In this document: one piece after another, positions 56,903 through 64,000 of the stretch
Position numbering within the stretch: position 1 is the stretch's first letter
How the letters are laid out: every line of letters starts with the position of its first letter
NCBI GenBank assembly: GCA_023241745.1
Contig: JALQCY010000002.1
Coordinates: forward strand, 558,001-622,000
Length of the DNA: 64,000 nt
DNA from: Isoptericola peretonis
GTDB lineage: Bacteria; Actinomycetota; Actinomycetes; Actinomycetales; Cellulomonadaceae
Direction of reading: 5' to 3'
Made by a program: the position numbers and the translations under genes
The notes under the pieces: generated by a model
Told to the model about the DNA's origin: nothing
What the model saw: only the letters and a program-made list of their open reading frames with translations
Databases searched by the model: none

Positions 56903-57828
56903 CGGCCCCGGTGCGCCCGTCGGGGCGTCGGCGCCCCGACGAGTCGATGACGTTGCTCGTCGAGGTCATGGAGAAGCCCCTGGACCCGGGGTACGCGGAG
57001 GCCGCCGAGCGTCGTGCGGCCGCCGAGCGTGCCGGGCTGCCGTCGGGCAGCCGGGGCTCGGGGGCCGTGCTCCTGGTGCTGGTCGCCATCCTGCTGGGAC
57101 TGCTGACGGTGTCCGCGGCGCAGCAGCTCCGCGCGCCGCAGGCCGAGGTGGCGGCCGCGCGGGAGGTGCTGGAGCAGAAGATCGTGGACCGCCGGGCCCA
57201 GGTCGAGGGGCTGCAGCGCCGGTCGGTGACCCTCAGCGAGGAGATCGAGTCGTTGCAGAACACCGCCCTCGCGAGCGAGGACCCGGCGCTGCTGCAGACG
57301 CTACTGCTGGACGGGGTGGTCAGCGGTTCGGCCGCGGTGTCCGGACCGGGTCTGGTGGTGACGCTGTCCGACGGCGACGCTGCTCAGTCGGTCTCGGACC
57401 CGGACCCCAGCGCCCGGGTGCGTGACGCCGACGTGCAGACGGTCGTCAACGCGCTGTGGGCGGCGGGGGCGGAGGCGGTGTCGGTGGATGACCAGCGTCT
57501 GACGTCGTTGTCGGCGATCCGGAACGCGGGCGACGCGATCCTCGTCGACCTGGTGCCGTTGCCGGGACCCACCTACACCATCCGGGCGATCGGTGACTCC
57601 GAGGCGATGCAGACCGCGTACGCTCGGTCCGGCGCCCCCGCGTACCTGCAGCTCCTGGGCTCGCGGTACGGGATCCAGTCGAGCCTCACCCCGCAGAGCG
57701 ACCTGTCGCTCCCCGGCGTGGGGAACCAGACGCTCAGGTATGCGGAGCGGTCGGGCACGGGGGACTCCTCGCCGTCCGACGCGCCGTCCGGGACTCCGTC
57801 GTCCGACACCGAGGAGGAAAGCTCATGA
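56899..57828 (+). CDS. DUF881 protein, first copy
   Basis: A 309-residue protein with one membrane helix (about 56-76, VLLVLVAILLGLLTVSAA), a coiled-coil stretch (about 85-125) and a DUF881 domain outside the membrane. Motifs VVNALWAAGAEAVSVDDQRL and PGPTYTIRAIGD are family features. This is the counterpart of Rv1823. Its topology resembles division and envelope scaffold proteins; no enzymatic role is known. Overlaps both neighbours (ATGA). Confidence 0.85.
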   Translation: MTAPVRPSGRRRPDESMTLLVEVMEKPLDPGYAEAAERRAAAERAGLPSGSRGSGAVLLVLVAILLGLLTVSAAQQLRAPQAEVAAAREVLEQKIVDRRAQVEGLQRRSVTLSEEIESLQNTALASEDPALLQTLLLDGVVSGSAAVSGPGLVVTLSDGDAAQSVSDPDPSARVRDADVQTVVNALWAAGAEAVSVDDQRLTSLSAIRNAGDAILVDLVPLPGPTYTIRAIGDSEAMQTAYARSGAPAYLQLLGSRYGIQSSLTPQSDLSLPGVGNQTLRYAERSGTGDSSPSDAPSGTPSSDTEEESS

Positions 57829-58157
57829 TCGCCGCGATCGGGCTCGTGATCGGCGTGGTCGCCGGTCTGGTGCTGCAGCCGACGGTACCGGTGGCGCTGC
57901 AGCCCTATCTGCCGATCGCGGTGGTGGCCGCGCTGGACGCCCTGTTCGGCGGTCTGCGGGCCAAGCTCGACGGGCTGTTCGACGACAAGGTCTTCCTCGT
58001 GTCGTTCCTGTCCAACGTGCTCGTCGCGGCGTTCATCGTGTTCCTCGGCGACCAGCTGGGCGTGGGCGCCCAGCTGTCCACCGCGGTCGTGGTGGTGCTC
58101 GGCATCCGGATCTTCTCCAACGCGGCGGCGATCCGCCGGCACCTCTTCAAGGCGTGA
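57825..58157 (+). CDS. sbp: Small basic membrane protein (DUF1290, sbp)
   Basis: A 110-residue protein with three membrane helices and a conserved loop FGGLRAKLDGLFDDKVFLVSF between the second and third. Matches the small basic protein encoded next to divIB/DUF881 genes in Bacillus and actinobacteria (Rv1824). Always found between DUF881 genes here, suggesting a membrane complex. Function unknown. Confidence 0.9.
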   Translation: MIAAIGLVIGVVAGLVLQPTVPVALQPYLPIAVVAALDALFGGLRAKLDGLFDDKVFLVSFLSNVLVAAFIVFLGDQLGVGAQLSTAVVVVLGIRIFSNAAAIRRHLFKA

Positions 58158-58164
58158 GCGGCGG

Positions 58165-59433
58165 ATGAGCGACCACACGGGAGACCGACCCGACGTCCCG
58201 GACGAGGAGCGCGCCGACGCAGCGCGGCCCGAGCCGGAGGACGCGACTGTGCTCGACGAGAGCACCGGGCCCGACGGCGAGGCCGGCAAAGACGCCGACA
58301 CCGCGCAGGACGCCGAGGAGGTGACCCCGGAGGTCACCAGCGAGGTCACCGAGAGCGCGGACGTCCCGGTCCTCCCCGAGGACGTCGAGGGAACTGACGA
58401 CGCCGAGGCCACCGGGACCCTGGAGGGGTCCGAGGCGGCGGGGGAGACCCACGAGCCGGACGAGGTCGCGCCGGTGCACGAGCAGCAGGAGGACTCCACC
58501 GGCGACATCGCCGCCGCGGAGGACGTGACGCCTGCCGGCGAGCGCGACGACGACGAGGTGCCCGCCGGACCCGGCGCCACCGAGTCGTCGGACGAGGGCG
58601 AGGCGCACGACGGCACGGGCGAGCCGTCCGAGCCTGAGGCGCCGGCTGGCGCGCCCGTGACGGCGCACGACGCGACCGAGGACGCGCCGGGCGGGCCCGA
58701 GCCGACCACCGGGCCCAGCGGCTGGCGCCGGCTCGGCGCCGCGCTGCGTCCCCGCGCGACGCGGTCCCAGGTGCTGGCGGGGGTGCTGTGCGCCGCGCTG
58801 GGCTTCGCCCTGGTGGTGCAGGTCCAGCAGTCGGCGTCCGACCAGCTCTCCTCCGCCCGTCAGGAGGACCTCGTGCGCCTGCTGGACGAGGTCACGGACC
58901 GCGCACAGCAGCTGGGCGACGAGGTCGCGGGGCTGGAGACCACGCGGGACGAGCTGCGCTCGGGGTCGGGGCAGGCGCAGTCGGCGCTCGAGCTGGCCCA
59001 GCAGCGCGCGGAGTCCGAGGGGATCCTGTCGGGGCGGCTGCCTGCGCAGGGCCCGGGCGTGGAGATCACCGTCGAGGACCCGGCGGCCGTGCTGAAGGCC
59101 TCCCAGATGTTCAACGTGCTCGAGGAGCTGCGCAACGCCGGGGCAGAGGTCGTCGAGCTCAACGACGTGCGGCTCGTCACGTCGACCTGGTTCGAGGACG
59201 AGGGCGACGCGATCGTCGTCGACGGGACCACCCTGTCGTCCCCGTACGAGTGGACCGTGATCGGCGACCCCGAGACCATGGACCGGGCGCTGGAGATCCC
59301 CGGCGGCGCGCTGGCGACGGTGCGCACCGCCGGGGCGGAGGCCACGACCACCCAGCAGGACGACGTGAGCATCACGGCGGTGACCCCGCCGCAGGAGCCC
59401 GAGTACGCCGAGCCCGAGCGGGAGCGCGGATGA
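58165..59433 (+). CDS. DUF881 protein, second copy, with long acidic N-terminus
   Basis: A 422-residue paralogue of the gene two places upstream (Rv1825 counterpart). Residues 1-185 are a very acidic, presumably disordered cytoplasmic region rich in Asp, Glu, Thr and Pro. A membrane helix follows (about 200-220), then a coiled coil (about 225-285) and the DUF881 domain ending PYEWTVIGDPETMDRAL. The acidic region makes it more than 100 residues longer than I would expect from its relatives. Confidence 0.82.
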   Translation: MSDHTGDRPDVPDEERADAARPEPEDATVLDESTGPDGEAGKDADTAQDAEEVTPEVTSEVTESADVPVLPEDVEGTDDAEATGTLEGSEAAGETHEPDEVAPVHEQQEDSTGDIAAAEDVTPAGERDDDEVPAGPGATESSDEGEAHDGTGEPSEPEAPAGAPVTAHDATEDAPGGPEPTTGPSGWRRLGAALRPRATRSQVLAGVLCAALGFALVVQVQQSASDQLSSARQEDLVRLLDEVTDRAQQLGDEVAGLETTRDELRSGSGQAQSALELAQQRAESEGILSGRLPAQGPGVEITVEDPAAVLKASQMFNVLEELRNAGAEVVELNDVRLVTSTWFEDEGDAIVVDGTTLSSPYEWTVIGDPETMDRALEIPGGALATVRTAGAEATTTQQDDVSITAVTPPQEPEYAEPERERG

Positions 59434-59469
59434 CGTGCGCGGACGGCCCCGCCCCAGGGGCGAGCGGGC

Positions 59470-59499
59470 TTTCCGGCCGCGGCCCGGTCGGGGTAGGTT
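59470..59499 (+). promoter_or_regulatory. Possible promoter of garA
   Basis: TTTCCG (59470-59475), 18-base spacer, TAGGTT (59494-59499), about 120 bases before the garA ATG. A GC-rich hairpin (GCCCC/GGGGC) lies just upstream and could end the DUF881 transcript. Confidence 0.45.
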
Positions 59500-59617
59500 T
59501 GTCGGACGACGGCGCACGTCGGACGCACAGCGGGCCCGTCACGGTCACCGGTCACCGGGTTCCGCGACCGGCGACGGCGTCGCCCGGCTCACCCGGCCCG
59601 ACCTCACAGGAGGACTG

Positions 59618-60094
59618 ATGACGGACCCCCGCGCTCTTCCGCCGCACCAGGCGGCCGCGGACACCACCGCGCACCTGGGACGTGTGGGCGCGCCCGCGGA
59701 GGAGCAGTCGTTCCGGATCCCGCTCACGGCGGAGGAGGCCGCCGCGGTGGCGGCGCTGCCGCGGCACTCTGCGCTCCTCGTGGTGCAGTACGGGTCGGGC
59801 GCGGTCGGGGAGCGCTTCCTGCTCGACTCCGCCCGTGCGGTCGCGGGACGCAGCGAGCAGGCCGACATCTTCCTGGACGACGTCACGGTGTCGCGCAAGC
59901 ACGCGGAGTTCGTCCGCGAGGGCGACCGGTTCGTCGTGCGGGACATCGGGTCCCTCAACGGGACGTACGTGAACCGCGAGCGCATCGACGCGGCCCCGCT
60001 CACCACGGGTGACGAGGTGCAGATCGGCAAGTTCCGCATGTCGTTCCACGCCAGCCCGCAGGCGCCGCGGGATCCGCAGGCGCCCGCGTCGTGA
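59618..60094 (+). CDS. garA: GarA-like FHA-domain regulator
   Basis: A 158-residue FHA protein. In mycobacteria GarA controls 2-oxoglutarate metabolism and is switched by PknB/PknG phosphorylation of an N-terminal ETTS motif. Here the FHA core GRSEQADIFLDDVTVSRKHA near residue 77 and DIGSLNGTYVNRE near 108 are intact. A Thr16-Thr17 pair in ADTTAHLG stands where the phospho-motif is expected, but its context differs. AGGAGG 4 bases before the ATG. Confidence 0.9.
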   Translation: MTDPRALPPHQAAADTTAHLGRVGAPAEEQSFRIPLTAEEAAAVAALPRHSALLVVQYGSGAVGERFLLDSARAVAGRSEQADIFLDDVTVSRKHAEFVREGDRFVVRDIGSLNGTYVNRERIDAAPLTTGDEVQIGKFRMSFHASPQAPRDPQAPAS

Positions 60095-60840
60095 CGGCGG
60101 CGCAGGCCGCGCACGGCGAGGAGCCGGCCGGCCAGGACGCGCCCGAACCCTGGCCGCGGGGGATCTCCCGCCAGGCGACGATGCGGATCTCCGACGTGCT
60201 CGGCCAGCTCGGGCCCGAGTTCCCGGCGGTGTCCCACTCCAAGCTCCGGTTCCTGGAGGACCAGGGGCTCATCGACCCCGTCCGCACCCCGTCGGGCTAT
60301 CGCCAGTACAGCCCCGCCGACGTGGAGCGGCTGCGGTTCGTCCTCACGGAGCAGCGCGACTCCTACCTGCCGCTGAAGGTCATCAAGGAACGCCTCGCCG
60401 AGATGGACGCGGGGGAGCCCGCCCCCGGTCCGGCACCCCGGCTCGCCGAGGCGGGGGGAGCGCCCGAGGTCGCGCGGCGGCGCTGGACGGTGGAGTCCGT
60501 CGCCGAGGCGACGGGCACGACGGTCGGGTTCGTGCAGGCTCTGGTGTCCGCCGGCGTGCTGCACGCCGGCACGGGAAGCCGCCTCGACTCCGGCGCGCCC
60601 GACGTCGTGCGCATCGCCGCCCGGCTGGCCGAGCACGGCATCGAGCCCCGGCACCTGCGGTCGCTGCGGGCGTCCGCGGACCGGCACGTGGGACTGGTGG
60701 ACCAGCTCGTCGCGCCGTACCGCAGCCAGCAGACGCCGTCGGCCCGCGCCCAGGGGGCGGAGCTGGCGGCCGAGGTGGGCGAGCTGCTCGCACGCCTGCA
60801 CTCGACGTGGGTGCGACAGGGCACCGGCGACCTCGTCTGA
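60091..60840 (+). CDS. ftsR: MerR-family regulator, FtsR-like
   Basis: A 249-residue MerR-type regulator, counterpart of Rv1828 and of FtsR, which activates ftsZ in corynebacteria. Winged helix: TMRISDVLGQLGPEFPAVSH, then SKLRFLEDQGLIDPVRTPSG and YRQYSPADVERLRFVL (about 30-90). The C-terminal half (about 130-245) is a second helical domain of the family. No cysteine or metal-binding motif. GTG overlaps the garA stop, so the two are coupled. Confidence 0.88.
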   Translation: MTAAQAAHGEEPAGQDAPEPWPRGISRQATMRISDVLGQLGPEFPAVSHSKLRFLEDQGLIDPVRTPSGYRQYSPADVERLRFVLTEQRDSYLPLKVIKERLAEMDAGEPAPGPAPRLAEAGGAPEVARRRWTVESVAEATGTTVGFVQALVSAGVLHAGTGSRLDSGAPDVVRIAARLAEHGIEPRHLRSLRASADRHVGLVDQLVAPYRSQQTPSARAQGAELAAEVGELLARLHSTWVRQGTGDLV

Positions 60841-60901
60841 CCCAGCGCTCCCCGACCTGATCCCGCGGCGTTACCAGGCGACGTGCGGGACCTCGCGGAC
60901 G

Positions 60902-60907
60902 TACCGT
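60902..60907 (+). promoter_or_regulatory. -10 box, leaderless promoter of the bifunctional nuclease gene
   Basis: TACCGT 6 bases before the GTG at 60914. Confidence 0.55.
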
Positions 60908-60913
60908 GGATCG

Positions 60914-61474
60914 GTGGAACCCGACGACCCGAGCGACGCCCCCATGGTGCCCGTCGAGGTGCTCGGGGTGCGTCAGCAGCAGCACGACCAGGAGATCGTG
61001 GTGCTGCTGCTGGACGCCGCCGCCAACCTGGCCGTGCCCATCGTCATCGGCGCCCGCGAGGCGTCCGCCATCGCGATGGCGCAGGCGGGCCTCGTGACGC
61101 CGCGCCCCATGACGCACGACCTGCTGCGCGACCTGCTCGGCGCCGTCGGGGTCGAGCTGGAGCGGGTGGAGATCGTGGCGCTGGACGGCGGCGTGTTCTT
61201 CGCGGAGCTGATCCTGTCCAACGGCACCCGGCTGGACTCGCGCGCGTCGGACGCCATCGCGCTGGCGGTGCGCACGGGGAGCCCCGTGCTGTGCTCGGCC
61301 GAGGTCGTGGCGGTGGCGGGCGTCGAGGTGGTGGACGTCGAGCAGCAGCGTGAGGTCGAGCGGTTCCGCGACTTCCTCGACCACGCGACCGCGGCGGACT
61401 TCACCGCACCGGGCGGCCCGCACGAGCCCGGACCCCCGAACGGGGGAGACCGTCCTGACGACGCCCCGCCCTGA
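60914..61474 (+). CDS. Bifunctional nuclease family protein (DUF151)
   Basis: A 186-residue protein of the DUF151/BFN family, counterpart of Rv1829. Signatures: PIVIGAREASAIAMAQAG near residue 39, RPMTHDLLRDLLGAVGVELE near 60, and RASDAIALAVRTGSPV near 112. Plant and Thermotoga relatives are linked to nuclease activity, but the bacterial role is unclear. The C-terminal 35 residues are a disordered tail. Leaderless start. Confidence 0.9.
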   Translation: MEPDDPSDAPMVPVEVLGVRQQQHDQEIVVLLLDAAANLAVPIVIGAREASAIAMAQAGLVTPRPMTHDLLRDLLGAVGVELERVEIVALDGGVFFAELILSNGTRLDSRASDAIALAVRTGSPVLCSAEVVAVAGVEVVDVEQQREVERFRDFLDHATAADFTAPGGPHEPGPPNGGDRPDDAPP

Positions 61475-61501
61475 CGCGACGAGGTCGCCACACCGGGCAC
61501 A

Positions 61502-61524
61502 ACCTTCGACCCGAGGTCGAGGGT
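61502..61524. promoter_or_regulatory. Inverted-repeat operator, copy 1
   Basis: ACCTTCGA, 7 bases, TCGAGGGT: a 23-base inverted repeat with one mismatch. Lies in the 223-bp gap between the nuclease and MerR genes, which holds no gene. Confidence 0.55.
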
Positions 61525-61547
61525 CGGCTCGGTTACCGTAGGGGTGA

Positions 61548-61570
61548 ACCTTCGAGTCATGGTCGAAAGT
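61548..61570. promoter_or_regulatory. Inverted-repeat operator, copy 2
   Basis: ACCTTCGA, 7 bases, TCGAAAGT: same 5' arm, same spacing and one mismatch as copy 1, 46 bases downstream. A further half-site TGAAGGT follows at once. Confidence 0.55.
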
Positions 61571-61644
61571 TGAAGGTCGGGCTCGGGGCCGCCTGGCGGG
61601 GGCCGAGAGAGTGCGACACGCGGTCGCGCTCGGTGCCGACGTCG

Positions 61645-61673
61645 TTGACGACCCCCCGGGGGCGACCTAGCGT
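61645..61673 (+). promoter_or_regulatory. Sigma-A-type promoter of the second MerR gene
   Basis: TTGACG (61645-61650), 17-base spacer, TAGCGT (61668-61673), then a short leader with AGGAGG before the GTG at 61698. Confidence 0.75.
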
Positions 61674-61697
61674 GGACTCGACATACCAGGAGGCACA

Positions 61698-62285
61698 GTG
61701 AACAGCAGCGGTGAGGCAAGCGTCCCCACGGGTGCGTCGGTGCCGCACGGCGCCCAGGGGCTCCTCTTCGGCGAGGACCTCACGGAGCAGGACGCCGCCA
61801 CGGGGTACCGGGGCACCACGGCCTGCCGGGTCGCGGGGATCACGTACCGCCAGCTCGACTACTGGGCGCGCACCGGCCTCGTGGAGCCCTCGATCCGCCC
61901 CGCGACCGGCTCCGGCACCCACCGGCTGTACAGCTTCCGGGACATCCTGGTGCTCAAGGTCGTCAAGCGTCTCCTCGACACCGGCGTCTCCCTGCACCAG
62001 ATCCGCAGCGCGGTCACCCATCTGCGCGAGCGCGGGGTGGAGGACCTGGCACAGATCACGCTCATGAGCGACGGCGCCTCGGTGTACGAGTGCACGTCCC
62101 CGGACGAGGTGGTCGACCTGGTCCAGGGCGGCCAGGGTGTGTTCGGCATCGCCGTCGGGCGGGTCTGGCGCGACATCGAGGGCACTCTGTCGTCGATGCC
62201 CACCGAGTCCCTCGAGGACGAGGAGCCCGCCACGCACGAGGGCGACGAGCTCGCCGCCCGCCGCCGGGCCCGCACCGCCGGCTGA
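61698..62285 (+). CDS. MerR-family regulator (Rv1830/McdR-like)
   Basis: A 195-residue MerR-type regulator, counterpart of Rv1830, which has been connected with mycobacterial cell division. Winged helix: TACRVAGITYRQLDYWARTG near residue 38, then LVEPSIRPATGSGTHRLYSF and RDILVLKVVKRLLDTGVSLH. The C-terminal part (VWRDIEGTLSSMP) is short. GTG with AGGAGG 4 bases upstream. It has a strong own promoter and two upstream inverted repeats. Confidence 0.88.
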   Translation: MNSSGEASVPTGASVPHGAQGLLFGEDLTEQDAATGYRGTTACRVAGITYRQLDYWARTGLVEPSIRPATGSGTHRLYSFRDILVLKVVKRLLDTGVSLHQIRSAVTHLRERGVEDLAQITLMSDGASVYECTSPDEVVDLVQGGQGVFGIAVGRVWRDIEGTLSSMPTESLEDEEPATHEGDELAARRRARTAG

Positions 62286-62321
62286 CTTCCTCGTCAGACC
62301 TCGTCGGCGGGCTGCGCCGGG

Positions 62322-63602
62322 TCAGAGGAGCGGGCGCAACGGCGACATGAGCCGCTCGGCGACCTTCGAGAGCGGGTGCCGGCGCCGCCACTCGGCGAGG
62401 GTGAGCTCGCGCGAGTTGGACTGGTCCATCCGGAACGCGTCCTCGAGCTGGGCGGCGAGCCCGTCGTCGACGACCTCGAGGTTGATCTCGTAGTTCCCGG
62501 TGAGGCTCAGCCGGTCGATGTTGGCCGTCCCGACGGTGGTCCAGCGGCCGTCGATCGTGGCCGTCTTCGCGTGGATCATCGCCCCCTGGTACAGGAAGAT
62601 CCGCACCCCGCCGCGCAGCAACGACGCGTAGTGGCCGCGGGCCAGCCAGTCGGCGACCACGTGGTTCGACCGCTCAGGCACCAGCACGCGCACGTCCACG
62701 CCCCGGGCGGCCGCGGCGAGCAGGGCGGCCTGGATGTCCTCGTCCGGGATGAAGTACGCCTGCGTGATGTAGACGTGCGAGCAGGCCCGGTCGATCGCGT
62801 CCAGGTAGATCCCCCTGATGGGGAACACGAGCTCCGACGGCGCGTTGCGCGCCGCCCGCAGCCGCGGCAGCCACAGCGGCGAGCCGACGTCCTGCAGGAC
62901 CGGCTGGCGGGGACCGCGCCACCGGTTCCAGAAGTCGACGAAGGCGTTGCGCAGCTCCCACGCCGACGGACCCGTGAGGCGCAGGTGCGTGTCCCGCCAC
63001 TGCGTCGCGTACAGGGAGCCGATGTTGTAGCCGCCGACGAAGGCGACGTCGTCGTCCACCACGAGGATCTTGCGGTGGTCCCGGCCCGAGCGGCGCACGT
63101 CGAGCATGAGCAGCCCGGGCCGCATCGCCGGGAAGCGGAGCACGTGCACCCCGGCGGGCATGTCGTAGAAGCTCCGGGGGATCACGAGGTTCGCGAACCC
63201 GTCGTAGACGACGTAGACGGCCACGCCTCGGGCGGACGCCTCCGCGAGCGCCTCCTTGAACTGGTGGCCGACCTCGTCGTTCTTCCAGATGTAGGTCTCG
63301 AGGAAGATCTCACGCTGCGCGCCCCGGATCGCCTCCAGCATCGCGGCGTAGAGGTCCGCGCCGAACGTGTACACCGTCGCCGTGGTGTCCTCGACCTTCG
63401 TGGACGAGGGCGGAGACGTCGGGAACGGCTTGTCGAGCGGGTACTGGTGCCGTCGGAAGCGTTCGAGCCCCATGACCGTGGCGGCCGCGGCGACCGGCAC
63501 CGCTGCCGCGACGACCGCCCCCCGGGTGGCGTAGCGGCGCAACGCGGCCCAGTCGACCTGGACGCGGACGGGCTTGCGGAGGCGGGGGAGGCGAGGCGGC
63601 AC
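62322..63602 (-). CDS. Phospholipase D-family cardiolipin synthase-like protein
   Basis: A 426-residue protein with an N-terminal membrane helix (about 25-45) and two HKD domains: HRKILVVDDDVAFVGG near residue 180 and HAKTATIDGRWTTVGTANID near 345. This is the architecture of bacterial cardiolipin synthases, which join phosphatidylglycerol units. The start is set at GTG 63602, 7 bases after TACGGT; an earlier GTG at 63611 overlaps the -10 box. Stands alone. Confidence 0.88.
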   Translation of the reverse strand: MPPRLPRLRKPVRVQVDWAALRRYATRGAVVAAAVPVAAAATVMGLERFRRHQYPLDKPFPTSPPSSTKVEDTTATVYTFGADLYAAMLEAIRGAQREIFLETYIWKNDEVGHQFKEALAEASARGVAVYVVYDGFANLVIPRSFYDMPAGVHVLRFPAMRPGLLMLDVRRSGRDHRKILVVDDDVAFVGGYNIGSLYATQWRDTHLRLTGPSAWELRNAFVDFWNRWRGPRQPVLQDVGSPLWLPRLRAARNAPSELVFPIRGIYLDAIDRACSHVYITQAYFIPDEDIQAALLAAAARGVDVRVLVPERSNHVVADWLARGHYASLLRGGVRIFLYQGAMIHAKTATIDGRWTTVGTANIDRLSLTGNYEINLEVVDDGLAAQLEDAFRMDQSNSRELTLAEWRRRHPLSKVAERLMSPLRPLL

Positions 63603-63609
63603 GAGGCTC

Positions 63610-63615
63610 ACCGTA
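63610..63615 (-). promoter_or_regulatory. -10 box, leaderless promoter of the phospholipase D gene
   Basis: TACGGT on the minus strand, 7 bases before the GTG at 63602. Confidence 0.5.
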
Positions 63616-63665
63616 GCCAGCGGGAGGGGGCGGCGCGCGCCGAACTGTCGGGTACGTCGGTGATG

Positions 63666-64000
63666 TCACCCACCGTCCGCGCCCCCGGACGAGGCCACGG
63701 CGAGCCCCGCGGAGAGCGGGTGGGAGCGGATCGCCGCGGCGAGCTCGCCCTCGATGCGGTCGAGGTAGACGCCGGTCGTCGCGATGGAGCGGTGGCCGAG
63801 CAGCTCGGCCACGACCTTCACGTCCCAGCCCTCCGCCACGAGCAAGGTGGCGGTGGTGTGCCGCAGCGCGTGCGGAGTCGCCGGGCGCCGGTAGGGAGCC
63901 GGCATGCGCTCGACCGCCCGCCCCAGGAGGGCGCGCACCGCCTGGGTGTCCACGCGGCGCCCGCGCCAGGTGAGCAGGAGGGCCCGCTGGGCGTCGGGGT
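63666..64000 (-). CDS. Tyrosine recombinase/integrase, C-terminal part (cut by window end)
   Basis: The reading frame is open to the window edge, giving the last 111 residues of a XerC/D-like tyrosine recombinase. Active-site elements: HALRHTTATLL (His and Arg II), LGHRS (His III) and TTGVYLD with the nucleophilic tyrosine about 37 residues from the end. An internal GTG at 63953 is not the real start. The N-terminus and any attachment site lie outside. It could be a chromosomal resolvase or the edge of an integrated element. Confidence 0.85.
   Translation of the reverse strand, partial: PDAQRALLLTWRGRRVDTQAVRALLGRAVERMPAPYRRPATPHALRHTTATLLVAEGWDVKVVAELLGHRSIATTGVYLDRIEGELAAAIRSHPLSAGLAVASSGGADGG

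Noticed and set aside
59434..59617. Searched for gcvH between the DUF881 gene and garA
   Set aside because: The gap is too short, and no lipoyl-domain sequence occurs in any frame there.

Overview
High-GC chromosomal segment of an actinobacterium, most likely of order Micrococcales near Promicromonosporaceae/Cellulomonadaceae. The reasons are the base composition and GTG starts, actinobacteria-specific genes (mIHF, GarA/FtsR cluster, ATPase-dead PriA, PyrR with a translational-repression leader), and the rpsD-alaS-ruvX-mltG-aro and efp-nusB-pyr synteny. The genus is inference. There is no rRNA or tRNA gene, CRISPR array or insertion sequence. Almost all DNA is coding, with many 4-base start/stop overlaps.

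Layout. 0-6 kb: aspS with an overlapping GNAT gene, a flavin monooxygenase, rarA and a single-domain globin. 6-16.4 kb: rpsD behind a long leader, two small membrane-associated proteins, alaS, ruvX, mltG, then aroE-aroC-aroK-aroB. 16.4-29.7 kb: a mixed accessory stretch: ACT protein and HTH regulator, hydrolase and GDPD, methyltransferase, MFS, ECF41-type sigma factor, a SoxR-controlled quinone reductase/efflux/flavoenzyme operon, aroQ, and a SatD-like gene with a membrane partner. 29.8-40.1 kb: efp, nusB and the pyrimidine operon pyrR-pyrB-pyrC-(PH membrane protein)-carA-carB-pyrF, with a PyrR-binding RNA overlapping the pyrR ribosome site. 41-52 kb: mIHF-gmk-rpoZ-coaBC, metK, priA, a HAD gene, fmt-rsmB, rpe. 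52-56 kb: hisE-hisG, a PH-like membrane protein and a DEAD-box helicase. 56-62.3 kb: the actinobacterial cell-envelope/division cluster pgsA-type gene, DUF881, sbp, DUF881, garA, ftsR-like MerR, bifunctional nuclease, second MerR; gcvH, usually in this cluster, is absent. 62.3-64 kb: a cardiolipin-synthase-type phospholipase D and the C-terminal end of a tyrosine recombinase cut by the window edge.

Regulation visible in the DNA. At least eighteen genes have a TANNNT-like -10 box exactly 6-7 bases before the start codon, the architecture of leaderless mRNAs; this rule also decides several start codons. The clearest specific signals are a SoxR box in a 19-bp-spacer promoter, the PyrR RNA element, a satD promoter with an inverted repeat between -35 and -10, two copies of a 23-bp inverted repeat before the last MerR gene, and a large branched inverted repeat between metK and priA. 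No convincing wholly new multi-gene system is present; the best leads are these regulatory elements and the SoxR operon.
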